Shown piece by piece: positions 22,008 through 33,236 of a stretch of DNA of 64,000 nt (position 1 is its first letter; every line of letters begins with the position of its first letter). Position numbers and translations under genes: made by a program. Location: contig JALJCO010008621.1 of NCBI GenBank assembly GCA_023101725.1, forward strand, positions 2,463,001-2,527,000, given 5' to 3'. This DNA comes from Atherinomorus stipes. Taxonomy: Eukaryota; Chordata; Actinopteri; Atheriniformes; Atherinidae. The notes under the pieces are model-generated. The model saw nothing but the letters and a program-made list of their open reading frames with translations, had not been told where the DNA came from and did no database searches.

Positions 22008-22538
22008 AGTTGCTAAAAAGCTATTTTTTTCACCGCTAGGTGCACTGTTGAGCACTGTGCTGTGACTCTTACGCCCGCCCCCTCCACCCTCACCGCACTC
22101 TCTCCTCATCAGCAAAGGAATGTCTGCCTAAACAGGAACATTATCAAAAACAAAATGCCAGATTTTTTGGAAGACGTCGACTGACAAAGTGAGTAACTGC
22201 TAACTTTATATTGCTGAAAGCGATATTTTATTTTGGCAAGTTATAGGTTATTGTTTAGTCCATTAAAAATCATTACGCCGTTAATTTTGCCTAATAATTA
22301 GCATCAAACAATGCTAATAGTGTTAGACAGTATACACAGTATCAGATGTACAATTTCACGGCTGTATATAACTTCTGAAGATAAAACCTAGTCGCTAATA
22401 GTTTCAAAGTAAGTTTGTGGGTTAAAAATTAGGGTTACATCTGTACACCCATTCAGTGTCTAATTTTAGTCTATTCATAACTAATAATTATTCGCAGAGT
22501 TTGCTATAGCTACTCTGAAAACAAGCAAAGATGAGAAA
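22008..22538. other. Possible repeat-derived, promoter-like sequence
   Basis: Directly after the TTAA, the text accgctaggtgcactgttgagcac and a GC-rich block (22070-22110) look like the 5' part of another dispersed element. An ATG near 22153 opens a frame of only eight codons followed by a GTGAGTAAC that could be a splice donor. No gene can be supported. Confidence 0.3.
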
Positions 22539-22574
22539 AACCTTTATTTGTCCCACAATGGGGAAATTTGCAAG
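22539..22574 (+). repeat. LINE/SINE 3'-tail fragment
   Basis: The words aaaaacctttatttgtcccacaatggggaaatttgcaa follow the pattern of the tail found at the 3' end of several fish LINEs (tttattgatcccagagggaaattg). The fragment is short and diverged. Confidence 0.45.
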
Positions 22575-23158
22575 ACGTGAGCTATGTGGGTTCTGCAGTT
22601 ATGTGGACTCAGCCGAGAACTGTTTTTTTCTTTTTTGTGTTTTTATCAAAACCACATTCATCTGGCACTAGATGGCATCTTACTTTTATCTGATTACCAA
22701 GACAGGCAGCAACAACCTGTCTGCTGAGGCTGGATGTAGCGAGTGGGAGAAAGAGCAAGTCTTGAGGTTGACATGGAGCCTGCACCGAGGGTCGAGGGAA
22801 GCTGGAGCAGCAACGTCTGGATGCCCTGAGTGCTGCCAGCACACAGGAAACAGAGGTATGAACTGTGCCTCTATCTAGGACGTCTTCTTTTAAATGGTCC
22901 GGATTAAATTATACAAATGTCAACATGTTGTGACTAAAACATGTTTTTATACATACTTTGCAGAGGCAGCTTCACCAGTTGTCCCTGGATGAGTGAAGAT
23001 AGTTTGGGTCAAGGACAGCCCGGACTGGTATTTGATGCCGTCATTGTGCTCCAACGTCTCCAGGGGTTCAAGGAGCACCATGGTGTGTCCGAAAAGTGCA
23101 GCGAAATGCCCACAGACGTGGAGGAAGTGCTGTGGTCAGAAGCCAGCAAACCAGCATC
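22575..23158. other. Noncoding or weak exon-like sequence
   Basis: Holds a glutamine/glutamate-rich open stretch (about 22785-22855) ending at a possible donor ACAGAG/GTATGA. A possible acceptor follows at about 22964 (ACTTTGCAG). Joined, these would run only a few codons before a stop. I do not call a gene. Confidence 0.35.
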
Positions 23159-23728
23159 TTTGGGTGCATCCCAATACACCCACGAGCCCTACCCCTAATT
23201 TTTTTGCGTTCCCGTTAAGGTAGTGCTGTTCCAATTGCTCTTTGCATGTAAGGGAAGTGGACATAATGAGGGGTAGGGGGTATGAATCTAGCCCTTCAGA
23301 GCGAGGGACGTCAGATGCTGACTTGCTGAGGAAGGGCCAGAGAAAAGGGAACAATGGCAACCTCCGGAGAGCAACAGGACTCAGAGAGGAAAACTCACAA
23401 ATGTACATATGTACAGATTACACGTCTGTTCGTAACGAATAATGAAAAAAAGAAAAACGACTGCGACTGTTAACTCTGTGTTGTTGCTGGGTGTGTTGTT
23501 ATGGTGAGAAGTATGTGCAAACGTCACTACGCAGTTGCTTATGTACCTGAACGTAAATGCAGAATTGGTGTCACAATTCCTAGGGAAGATTGCAAAGCCC
23601 TACTCCTTGTGGCTTCAATTCGAGGGTGTAGTGATAGTGAGCAACAGCTAGTGGTAGTGAGTAAGGGCTAGTGGTTGAAAGTAAAGGGGAACATTGGGAT
23701 TGGGTATTTCTCCCTTTACTGCCCTCAT
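23159..23728. mobile_element. Candidate miniature DNA element, ends uncertain
   Basis: GGGTGCATCCCAATACAC at 23161 and ACATTGGGATTGGGTA near 23693-23708 share the inverted word ATCCCAAT. Sequences beside both ends (ACGAGCCCTACCCC and AAGGGCTAGTGGTTG) are loosely complementary. Wording of the form gggtgcatcccaat is frequent in fish repeats. No certain target duplication, so low confidence. Confidence 0.35.
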
Positions 23729-24568
23729 GCTGCAACTCACGCAGGCGTCATCTGGTCATGGAAGGAAATTCAGGCTCAGTCTTGCACAATTGAGACATTT
23801 TAAATATGAAAAGTTTCACATTCAATTGTTCTTTTTTGTAATAAATAGATTAACATAATTGTGTGGATCATTTTCATTCAAGTGAAATGATCAAAACCTT
23901 TTTCCTTTTATGAGCTATTGTTAGACAAGAGGTTCCCATGCAGAGGTCAGTAAAAGAGCACAGTAAAGAGCATAAACAATAAAGCATAGTGGCAACAATT
24001 ACACTGATTTATTTTTGGCAACTTACTGTACAAAGACAACAGGAATTTGAAAAAAATCTTTATAATCTCAGCATTCAGTTTTGTCATCTTAGTAATGAGT
24101 TATTTGCTCATAGGTTTTTAAAATTTGAATTTGAACAAATGATGAAGGTCCAGGCACCCAGCAGTTTCTGTCTTCAAACAGCATCTGTACAGTGAGACAA
24201 TGACATTAGTCAGAGGCACTTATAATAAATAGATTTACAACTAACTCCAGAATTATAATCAACCTCTTCTGAGATGGTTCTTTGCCAGTTCAGCAGTAGA
24301 TGGTGGTGGAATGGGTGGAAATGGGCCAGGTCTTCTGGGGTCAAGGTGCTGGGTTCTTCTTACCGGCCCCTCTCACCTGAAGCCAGTCTCTTCTCCACAA
24401 TCGTGGTCTGCAGTTCCCAAATATATCCAGGAGTTTTGGGAGTTAAGTGAATACATTACTGTCTGGCATGTGCTTTGTAGAGCCTCTTGTATTTGGGGAA
24501 AATATAAAAGCTATTATTTCAAAAAAAAAAATTGGGATTCAGTTAGTTATAAACATTATGGCTGCAAT
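23729..24568. other. Noncoding sequence, no gene seen
   Basis: AT-rich unique stretch. Short frames in it lack recognisable domains. Confidence 0.55.
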
Positions 24569-25305
24569 TAGGGATGCACGATATTGGAATTTTGGCCAAT
24601 TTCCAATATGCCGATATTTTAAAACTCGTGTGGCCGATGACAAATATCGATACCGACATTGAAGCTGAAAAAAAAATAAGCAGTTTTGTGATCCTTTCCG
24701 AAACTTGAAACTTGAAAAAATGGGGTGGGAAAAAAATATTGATGCACTGAAATATCACGATATTTTCATATGCCAATATCAAATCAATATTTAAAAATGA
24801 AGTATCAATCTATTTAACTTAAAAATCTCACCAGATTTCATCGTTCTGTTACAAAATCTCACGATATTTCGTGAATTCTCGCCAGATTTCGTAACAAAAC
24901 GATGAAATATCATGAGATTTCGTTAGTAAAAGAGATCGATGCCGCGTTTTTAAATGTCAATAATATCAGCATATGAAAATATCGCAAAATTTTTGTGAAT
25001 TCTAGCGAGATTTCGTAACAGAACGATCAAACATCGCAAGATTTCATTAGTAAAATAGATCGATACAGTGTTTTTAAATGTCAATATGATATCAGCATAT
25101 GAAAATGCGATATTTCAGTGTATCGATATCTTCCCCCCCCCCCCCTAGTCTTTAGAAGTTTCAAAGTCTGTAAAAAAGAAGTTTTTCTGAAGAAGAGGAG
25201 GAGGAGGAAGAATAAGTCTGGGTTTTTTTTTGTTGTTTTGGGGGGGGGTTAGACTTTAGAAACAGCGGGCTGATCAGTTAAATATCGGTGCGGTGGCAGA
25301 TGTCC
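24569..25305 (+). mobile_element. Truncated hAT-type non-autonomous element
   Basis: Starts TAGGGATGCACGATATTGG. It matches, in inverted order, the right half of the complete element at 60448-61864. The interior holds long inverted arms built from words such as GAAATCTCGCGAGATTT, ATCAATATTTAAAAA and GATATTTTCATATG, ending in a 14-base C-run (about 25132-25145). After the C-run it follows the other copy's left arm (TAGTCTTTAGAAGTTT..., CAGTTAAATAT..., CAGATGTC). The homology stops near 25305 before the expected right terminus, and no second target duplication is found. Confidence 0.7.
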
Positions 25306-25309
25306 GAAT

Positions 25310-28300
25310 TATAGAATGAACTATAAATGCCATAGTGAGAAAATGCCACTCACATCCTCTCTCCATCTTTTGATCGGTGATGGTCTCTGGAGATGAAAGT
25401 TATGATTCAAAGCAGTAAGAAGTCTGACCTCAAACCGGAGGTGAAAAAGTGTAGCGCTGCTGGCATGCATGAGAATGTGCCTCTTTAATTATGACTTTTT
25501 TTCATTTATAATAAAAATGATCATAGATCATATATAATATGATCAGTGATGGAACAGGATTGCTGACAACAAGCTTTATGGTATGAAGCTAGATGCAGGG
25601 AACTGATGAAATGAAAATGACTAAATATTAAAACCCAGTTTAATATTTAGTGTAATCAGATCTGAGCACTTGCTATCCAAATCAAATTTCACATTTTCAT
25701 TTAAAAAACACCGGAACAAAAAGAAAAAAAGGCCTAAATGGCTAAGGATCCAGTAGCTGGTCGCAGCTGACTCGGCTGGAGCTATGGTCGGCTCCAGGTT
25801 GGCAACCCATGAGCTACTAGCATGCTAGCGTTAGCTGGACTGCCTGCTACTCACATTACAACAGAGAAGTGTGACCGACAGCGGTTCAAACTCCGACAGT
25901 TAACCCACGCCACGACTGTAACACTACATTGTATTGAATAAACATTGCAACATGTGCCTAACATTAGTGCAACACGAACAAAAACAAACATCTGACATCC
26001 ACTTACTTGTTCAGGAGAAGAGCAGCTCTGAGTCAAACTGAAGTCCCGTTCTGTCTCGCAGTGCTCTCCACCTTGGAAATGTAATCCTCGTTTTGTCTCT
26101 TTCCTTCTCCGACAACTTTTTTGACAAAGACTTGTTTCTGTGGAGATAATATTGGCTCCTAGTCGTCTTCAGCTGAACGCTACTAACTGCAGGGCTCGGT
26201 CTCCGCCATGTTGCTTGTACACTCTGTGTCAATGCGCCGCCCTGGTGGTGGCCATTTATAAGGAAGGAGGTGTGTACGCATGCACATACATGGACGTACA
26301 TGCACACGCAGCCGGACCGGCAAGGTAAACACTAAACTGGAGATCAAAACAGGGAGGCTCTGTGTGACCTCATGCTATATTCCAGATGAAAATGCATATC
26401 TAGTTCTTTACATAGAGATTTTTTAATTCCTGAAATATGAAAATAATAACTTTTTCACTTTTTGCTAGGGAACAGTCAAGTTTTACTGAAGGTAGGAGCT
26501 TGCTCCATGAAAGCTTTAATGAAAGACACTCAATACCATTAATTGGTACAATCACTGCTCATGTAACGAAATCACTACATGGGAGTGGAGCTCAGCAGCA
26601 CAACTGTGTGCACATTACTGCTCCTCTTTTTAGCCCTTTTCCACACTGCTTCCCTTTCTTTGTCCTCTCTCCCTTAAAATCCTACCAATGTACTGTCTTT
26701 TTTTCCCTCTTATCTCCCTCTTTGTTTCACCCAGAACCAACACAAAACTCTCACTTTCCCTGTCATTAACCAACTCACTGTCCCATCTCCATCTCAGTAT
26801 CTCAATCTCCACCAGCTGTTCAGGACAAAGTGCAGGCCACTGGCAGCAATGTACTAATAGCAGGAGGGTAATTGTCTCAGACCGTAACGTGTGGTCGTTG
26901 AACATAAAAAAAAGACTGCTCAGCTTCGCCTGATGTTTCCTAGCTCCACCTGGGACTGGCACTTTTCAAAATGATTCTCTCAAAAGTCAAGAACTAGTCT
27001 TTTTGAGAACTCATCTTGTACCTATGCCTTTAACTTATTTTGGCAGATCTGACTTAAAGAGTCTAAGGGAAAAGAGAAAAGGGAAAGCACCCCCCCCCCC
27101 CCCTCCCCCTCCCTTCCACCTGTGCAATCAAAGGGAGAGCCAATTAAAATTAATGTAATAGTCCCTGCCGGGTGAGTTGTTAAACAAGATGGGGGTTATT
27201 GTCCTTGGAGGAAATGGCCCAGAACTCAAGACATCTTTGCCTCTCAGTTCAATACATTTGCCCCTCCCACTCTGTGCATCTCCTGTGCAAACTTTCCTGC
27301 CCTTCAAAGATAAAGCTTTAAAAAAAAAAAAAAAAAGGAAAAAAAAAAACTGGACTTTCCTGAAGGCTTTTCAAAGGAGAAACTAGGAGGACACAGATAA
27401 GGGAAACTGTTTAAGAAGCTGACACTTTATTTTGGGGGGGGGGGGGGGGGGAGGGGGGGGGGGGGGTACAGAAATTGCATGAAAAAATCAGCACTATGCT
27501 GCATCTAAAAGAGAAAGAAAAGAGAAGGAGGACAACAGCTGTGAGCCGCAAACACCCAGAAGCAGTTTTTGGACATAAATATTGAGTTAAGGCACGCCTG
27601 TGGCAGATGATTCTGCCTTGACTAGATGCAACACTGTGCCAGGATGTGTGAATACATCACTCCCATGCTTTAATGTCTCAATCTCAGGAGATTAAGGGCC
27701 TAATCAAGCCAGCGTCTGCAGTAATGAGCGGAAATTGAAAGATAGACATGGTACTTTACACAGCTGATTAACCAGCAGACTGTGCGAGAGTGAACAACAT
27801 TGCAAGACTACCACTGAACGCTAATCAAGTCAAGTGTATTTGTATTTCTGTCACACACACAACAAAATAACATTTTATCAGTTTGTGCACATTAAGATGT
27901 TTTAATGAAATAATTAACTTCCAAATACCTACAAAAATCTGAAATGTAGCATTTTAGTTTTTATAGTACAGTGTTGATACAGTTGTGAGAGCCAAATGGC
28001 AGTTTAGAAATGTCAATGGTATTCGGTAGGCTACTTAACACTGTAGGCGGCAGCTTCATTTTTCTGCATTGTAAAAGAGCTTTGTTCACAATGACTTCAC
28101 AACTACATTTAAGAGATTCTCATTTAAATGGTTGTTTAAGACCATCAAACATTCAGAAAGTCATTTTATAAGTCAAGAATAAAGTTACCAGTGTTTCCTG
28201 GACAAATTTTATAAAATAAGACCATTTCTAATTAACTACAAACTAAGTCTAGCATATCTGTTCTTCAGTTTCCTAATACGTACAGGCAAAAATAAATTAC

Positions 28301-29000
28301 TGATTTAACGCCAATAGAGCAACAGATATACATTACTATAGACGATCCAAAGATTGGCAATAGTTTTAAACTCACATCAATACCAATACTACATCAAAAT
28401 ACAGTTTCAATCTCAACTTGCCATTTTTGGTTTTTAGATGATGTCATCAACAATCTGATTTTGAAGCTTTCTTCTTATATCTGAATTATGCACCGAATGT
28501 TTGATTGATGGAAGTGGGCTCCAAAATTGTATCTTGATTGAGCGATAACCACTGTGTCAATAACAAGTGTTTGATAGATTGTTAATAAGTGCTACTGAGC
28601 CTGTAACAAGTGAGCAGTGGCTGTGTGTGTCTCCGCAGGGAGCTGTCAGCCCGTCAGCCTTATCAGCTGGGTGAGAGGTCTGCATGGTGTCGCTGAATAT
28701 CTCTTCACCTCATACATAAACACTCTATTGCGACAATATATCTGCTCAACAGAGAATTACGAAGGGGCTCAAGGGGGGGCTGCACACCTCATGAGGCAAA
28801 AGGAAAGAACATATGGCAACAGGACAAGTGGAGAAAATGTGCAAGTATATGTATGCGAGGGTGTTAGTGTGGGAGGGTTTGTGCGAAAGATGCAGATTAT
28901 GGATATAGGTGTGTAAGGTGCAAAAGGAAAGTGTGTCAATGGGTGTTGAAAATGCGGTAAACATTGTGAGATAGCAAGGGAAAAGTGAAAGAAATAAAAA
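25310..29000. other. Unique noncoding sequence with poly-C/poly-G tracts
   Basis: No supported exon. Contains C-runs (27090-27102), an A/G-rich tract (27320-27350) and a 33-base almost pure G tract at 27434-27466. Region 25990-26330 has promoter-like features on the minus strand and is listed separately. The AT/GC-balanced stretch 27640-27790 could be conserved noncoding DNA. Confidence 0.55.
26005..26262 (-). promoter_or_regulatory. Promoter- and first-exon-like sequence (weak)
   Basis: On the minus strand a TATA-like TTATAAATGG sits at about 26254-26263. It is followed by CCACCAGGGCGGCGC, then an ATG in good context (ACATGGCGG, about 26207-26212) that opens only eight codons. Farther downstream is a consensus-like splice donor AACAAG/TAAGT at about 26004-26012. 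These are the parts of a transcribed first exon, but no downstream coding exon is visible. It may instead come from an old transposon promoter. Confidence 0.25.
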
Positions 29001-29002
29001 AC

Positions 29003-29056
<54 letters not shown>
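29003..29056. repeat. (TG)n(AG)n microsatellite
   Basis: A short TG tract followed by about 21 AG units. The serine/leucine repeat-rich minus-strand frame across it is an artefact of this tract. Confidence 0.95.
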
Positions 29057-29061
<5 letters not shown>

Positions 29062-32000
29062 GTTTGCGTCAATGTGACTGTGTGGAGGAGACACACAGAG
29101 CAGCGGCCTATGCAGTGTGGTGGAACTTCTCTCATCTCAGCGCATTTGGTTTGCTCCCATTCTTCATTAACTCCATTAACAGATGAGCCGCAGCGATTAG
29201 CGAAGCTACCCGCTGATTCAGCTCTTACCCCACCCACCACCATCCCCCCCGTCATTCTATCGCTACCTTCTTCCAACTCTACTCCTAATCTAAGACCAAA
29301 GTCACAAAGCAAAGTGTCCTTTACACTCATGCAAACACAAATCTGCACAAGTTTTAGCTTTTTAATAATGAGGCATTTGATAATTTGCTACTTAAGCCAC
29401 AATAACACTATGCTGTGAGCAGAGAGCCATAAAACCAATCTCTCCCTGCAGTGGCTCTTTATTCAGCTAACAATTTTTACTGCTCTGTGCCATCTTAAAG
29501 CTCTTTGCTCTACCAGCAGGCATTGCCAAGGGGACAGTCCTCCTGCTGCACACTGTGCCATTAGCCATGGCTGACTCTTTAGCCAAGAAGAAAAAGGAAA
29601 ATACGGATTAAATGCCAAAAGCTACTTTAGACGAGTGGAGGGGACAGTATAAATAAACAGACAGACAGGCGAAGAAAGTTTTCCTTTAATTCCCCAGCAT
29701 CTGTTCCATAATAGCCAAGATTAGCAGATTAAGTAGACACACATTTTTCTCCCGCTTCCTTCCCTTCCTCATTGCACATTAACTCAGAAAAGGCTAAACT
29801 ATTCAGTACAGTGGTACATTTCTGTTGACTTATCTTTTTGGCCTTAAGGTGAGATAGATCCTCCTAATTACCGTTTCAGGTGCTCTCACATGTAAATGTG
29901 TCACAGTTCAGGTGACAAACCTCTCAGACAAAAAAAATGACAGCAGTTGTCCATCTGAGCATCAGAGACAGCCAAGGCCTCAGTTTTGACTTTTGATAGG
30001 TAATAAATCATACAACAAAGTAGCTGCCACTCAGAAAACTCTCCTCCTCTTGCATCTGAGATCTGAGAGGTTGTTGCAACGGCTTTAGTGCTTTGGAAAC
30101 AACAAAAAGACTTCTGAATGCATATACACCAGTTTCTTAAGGGGCTTGGCGGATGCTTCTTAGATGGATCAGGACACACGCAGTTACACACCTCACTATT
30201 TTTTTCCTCTCTCCATCTTCATCTCTAGTGTTCTGGTTTTGCATCAAGAAATTAATGACCTGCCAGTTGACTGAAGTGGGGCTGTTTTTTTGCTCTGCAT
30301 GTTTGTGGCTTTGTGTCAGCTGTGCACAGAGGTAAGCACTGTATGTGTGTGTGTGTCTGTGCGCAATTTGCAAATGCACATTTACATATGCCTCTGGATC
30401 TCTATGTGTGTGTGTGTTTGTGTGTGTAGAGTGTGCATTTTGTGTTAACGAGAGCCTGTGCTTCAAGCATGGCGGTGGCCTTAGGATCTGTGGTGGCACC
30501 TTTTTTGCCCTTCTGACACAAGGCATTTCCTATAAATTATTGACACACACCCCCCCCCCCCCCCCCCCCATCTCCTCATTTCCCTCCCATTCCCCTCTTT
30601 TTCTCTCTCACTCTGCATCCAACACTCAACTCCTCCACCACCAGTACAAACACACACACACATAAAAGGGTGAAAATCAACCTATGTTTTCTTCCAAAGT
30701 GCCATGCGTGAGGCAGAAATAACAGCAGGGAAGAGGCCTGCTGTCGAAGCCTTGCACATTACTTCAGTCTTGTTACTCTCTCTGCACGTTGCAATTCTAA
30801 CTCTGAGCACCAAACACAGACAGCTTACAACATACATACTCCCGACAAATTATTCTGTCTCCATCTCCATCAACTTCTCCCCGTTTCACCCCCTCTCACC
30901 ATCACTCTTCACACTGAAGACAAGAGGAACTTTGCCATCTGGCTGCGTGTCAAAATAATATCATTTAATTTCTTACATGATTGAATAGCTTCTTTTCACT
31001 GGAAAGCTTTGACTCTTAAAATGTTCTTGCAGGCTCTGCAGCTTATCTGTTTCTTTAGCTGCATCTATACCTATGCCTGCGTTCTCTACACTCCACTATG
31101 AGCTCTCTTTGTCCCGACCTATATGACAATGAATCTTTTTTTTTCTTCCTCTTCTTTGTTTCAGTCAGACTGCCTTGTCTCAGGCCAATTCCAGACACAA
31201 GCCGGCCAACCTCTTTTTAAAACAGCTTCACATTATTAGAATCTGAATTACAACAAAAGGCCCTCACAAAAGAGGGAGATACAGTGGACAGTGTAAGAAA
31301 ATGGAGCAGGCTTCTATTCTTCCAGTGACTCTTGCCTGTCTCCTACATGAATAAGTGGCATGGCTAAACGTGCTGCATAATTTGTACTTTTAATGGCAGA
31401 GCCTTCCATTCCTGTGACATGACTTAATCAATAACCAGGCCTGTCGGAGTCTCAGCCCAGACTCGGCTGGCGTTTTATTAATTTTGAACAGGCACACTAA
31501 CTAGGCGTCTGCTAGCAAGAGGCATTTCACACGGGATAATAGGCACCCTGGATTGATAGGTTCATTCCATGTACGCTCAAACCCTCATCTCTCTCTTTTC
31601 CCCCTCTCTATCTCTCTAGCCCTTTTATCTCTCTCTCTATCTTCCCTTTCTTTCCCTCTTTCTGTCAAAGAATGATTTAGGAAGGACTCAGCACATCTGT
31701 GTGTGTCAGCTGAGGGAGGAGGGAGAGATGGATAAATATAAGTTAAAGAAGGAATAAATAAAGAAGTGGAAAAAGAAAGAAAGAGGCAGAGGTTGTGACA
31801 AAGAGTCTCTTTGTCTAGATAATAGTGTCATGACCTATGAGTGTCCACACTACCTCTACATCGGTCTTTCCTTTTGACCAGAAATACACATTCATGCATG
31901 CATCTCTGAGGTCAAGCCTCCTGGTAAGAACATCAGTCAGACCAGCACACATGCTCAGTTATAGGTGAAACATACATACAGTACATTACCCAGCCACATA

Positions 32001-32690
32001 CCCAAATCTCCTTGGACAACAATTCAATAACGTGAACATCCAGGGTGACATCACGTGAAAGAGCAAAGCACAAACAGGAAGATGTGCCAAACAGACAAAT
32101 GTGCAGCAGCAGAGGATTTTAAGCAAGACTATTGTTTTAGGATCAAATTCTCTCATCTTCAGATGGTCTCAGTGTATGAGTGTGGACTGGAGACAAATCA
32201 GATGCCCAAAACCACCATATTCAACCATCCAGAACAAAACAATAATCATTAAAAAATTATAGAAGAAAAAAAAGACATCCAAGTCTGCAAATGCTGCCAC
32301 ATGACTGGTGGCCTGCTTGTAGTAGCTCAGGACAGGGGCTTTCTTTGTATTTACTCGAGATTTTGAGTACATGTTGTCTTTTGTTTTGTGTCATCTAACT
32401 CCGTGAAGCATAGATTTAAAAAACAAAAAAATGCTTGAATGTTCTGCTTGAATGACTTCTGCTGCCATTTCTTGCTCTCTTTAAGATCTGTTATTATACG
32501 CAACCATGCCAATGAAAAAGCTGTTGGCATGTCATTGACATGACATGCATATTTTTGTGTCCGAGTGTATCATTGCTTTTTTAAAATAATCTGATAAATC
32601 CATTACATGCATCATTTTATTCTATAAAGAATTCCTAGTTTCATACATTTTCAGCACATTCCAATATAATTTTTATCTTTTGAAATCACA
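29057..32690. other. Unique noncoding sequence
   Basis: No exon supported. Simple repeats include (TG)n at 30341-30356 and 30404-30428, and a C20 run at 30550-30569. Two complex, non-repetitive stretches (29400-29600 and 31370-31570) look like possible conserved noncoding elements. Confidence 0.55.
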
Positions 32691-32700
32691 AACCCCTAAA

Positions 32701-33236
32701 ATGTCAGGTGGTGCAACTGTCCAAGCAAATAAACATATCAAGAAAACTTTTTAATATGGTGTTTTAATGATAATAGTTTAAAAATAAATCCTCTTGGCCT
32801 TGTTTGTTTAAAATCTTTCAAATAAGCCAACCTTTATAAAAGAGTAATAGTTTAAAGCTTTTGAGATCATTTAAAAACTTGTGTCCAACAACTTGCATTT
32901 CCTAAAATGACAGGATGGTGCAACCATAGAAACATGACTTTAACTGTATAACAAAGAGGTTGTAACAGCAAAATGTTACAAATACGGATAAATTTAGCTT
33001 TTTCCAGCTCATAGGTAGACTGGCACACTTTCAATGTCAGGTGGTACAACCGATGTAAAACTATGAATATTTTATCATAAAACTCTTTAATTTAGTTTAA
33101 ACATATATGTATTAACATGCTAGCGAATACTAAAGCTAATGTAAGAGTCCAAGTAGATACTTGCCAAAGATTTGACATAGGATAAATCATAAGAAAATAC
33201 ATATACATTGTAGATAATTGGTTGCGCCACCTGACA
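32701..33236. repeat. Dispersed 14-mer CAGGTGGTGCAACC, four copies
   Basis: Near-identical words occur at 32705-32718, 32911-32925 (one-base insertion), 33038-33051 and, reverse-complemented, at 33219-33232. The intervening AT-rich DNA is not obviously repeated. The inverted last copy and the preceding ATGT in three of them suggest ends or binding sites of a mobile element. No larger inverted repeat was found. Confidence 0.7.

Noticed and set aside
26207..26240. CTCF-type site (CCACCAGGGCGGCGC)
   Set aside because: One base longer than the usual core spacing, and a single motif match cannot support binding.
28746..29348. 200-codon minus-strand open frame
   Set aside because: Its centre is the (AG)n tract read as Ser-Leu repeats. 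The rest has no domain or coding bias.
32701..33236. Tandem satellite
   Set aside because: Spacing between the 14-mers is irregular (about 206, 127 and 181 bp) and the DNA between them is not repeated.
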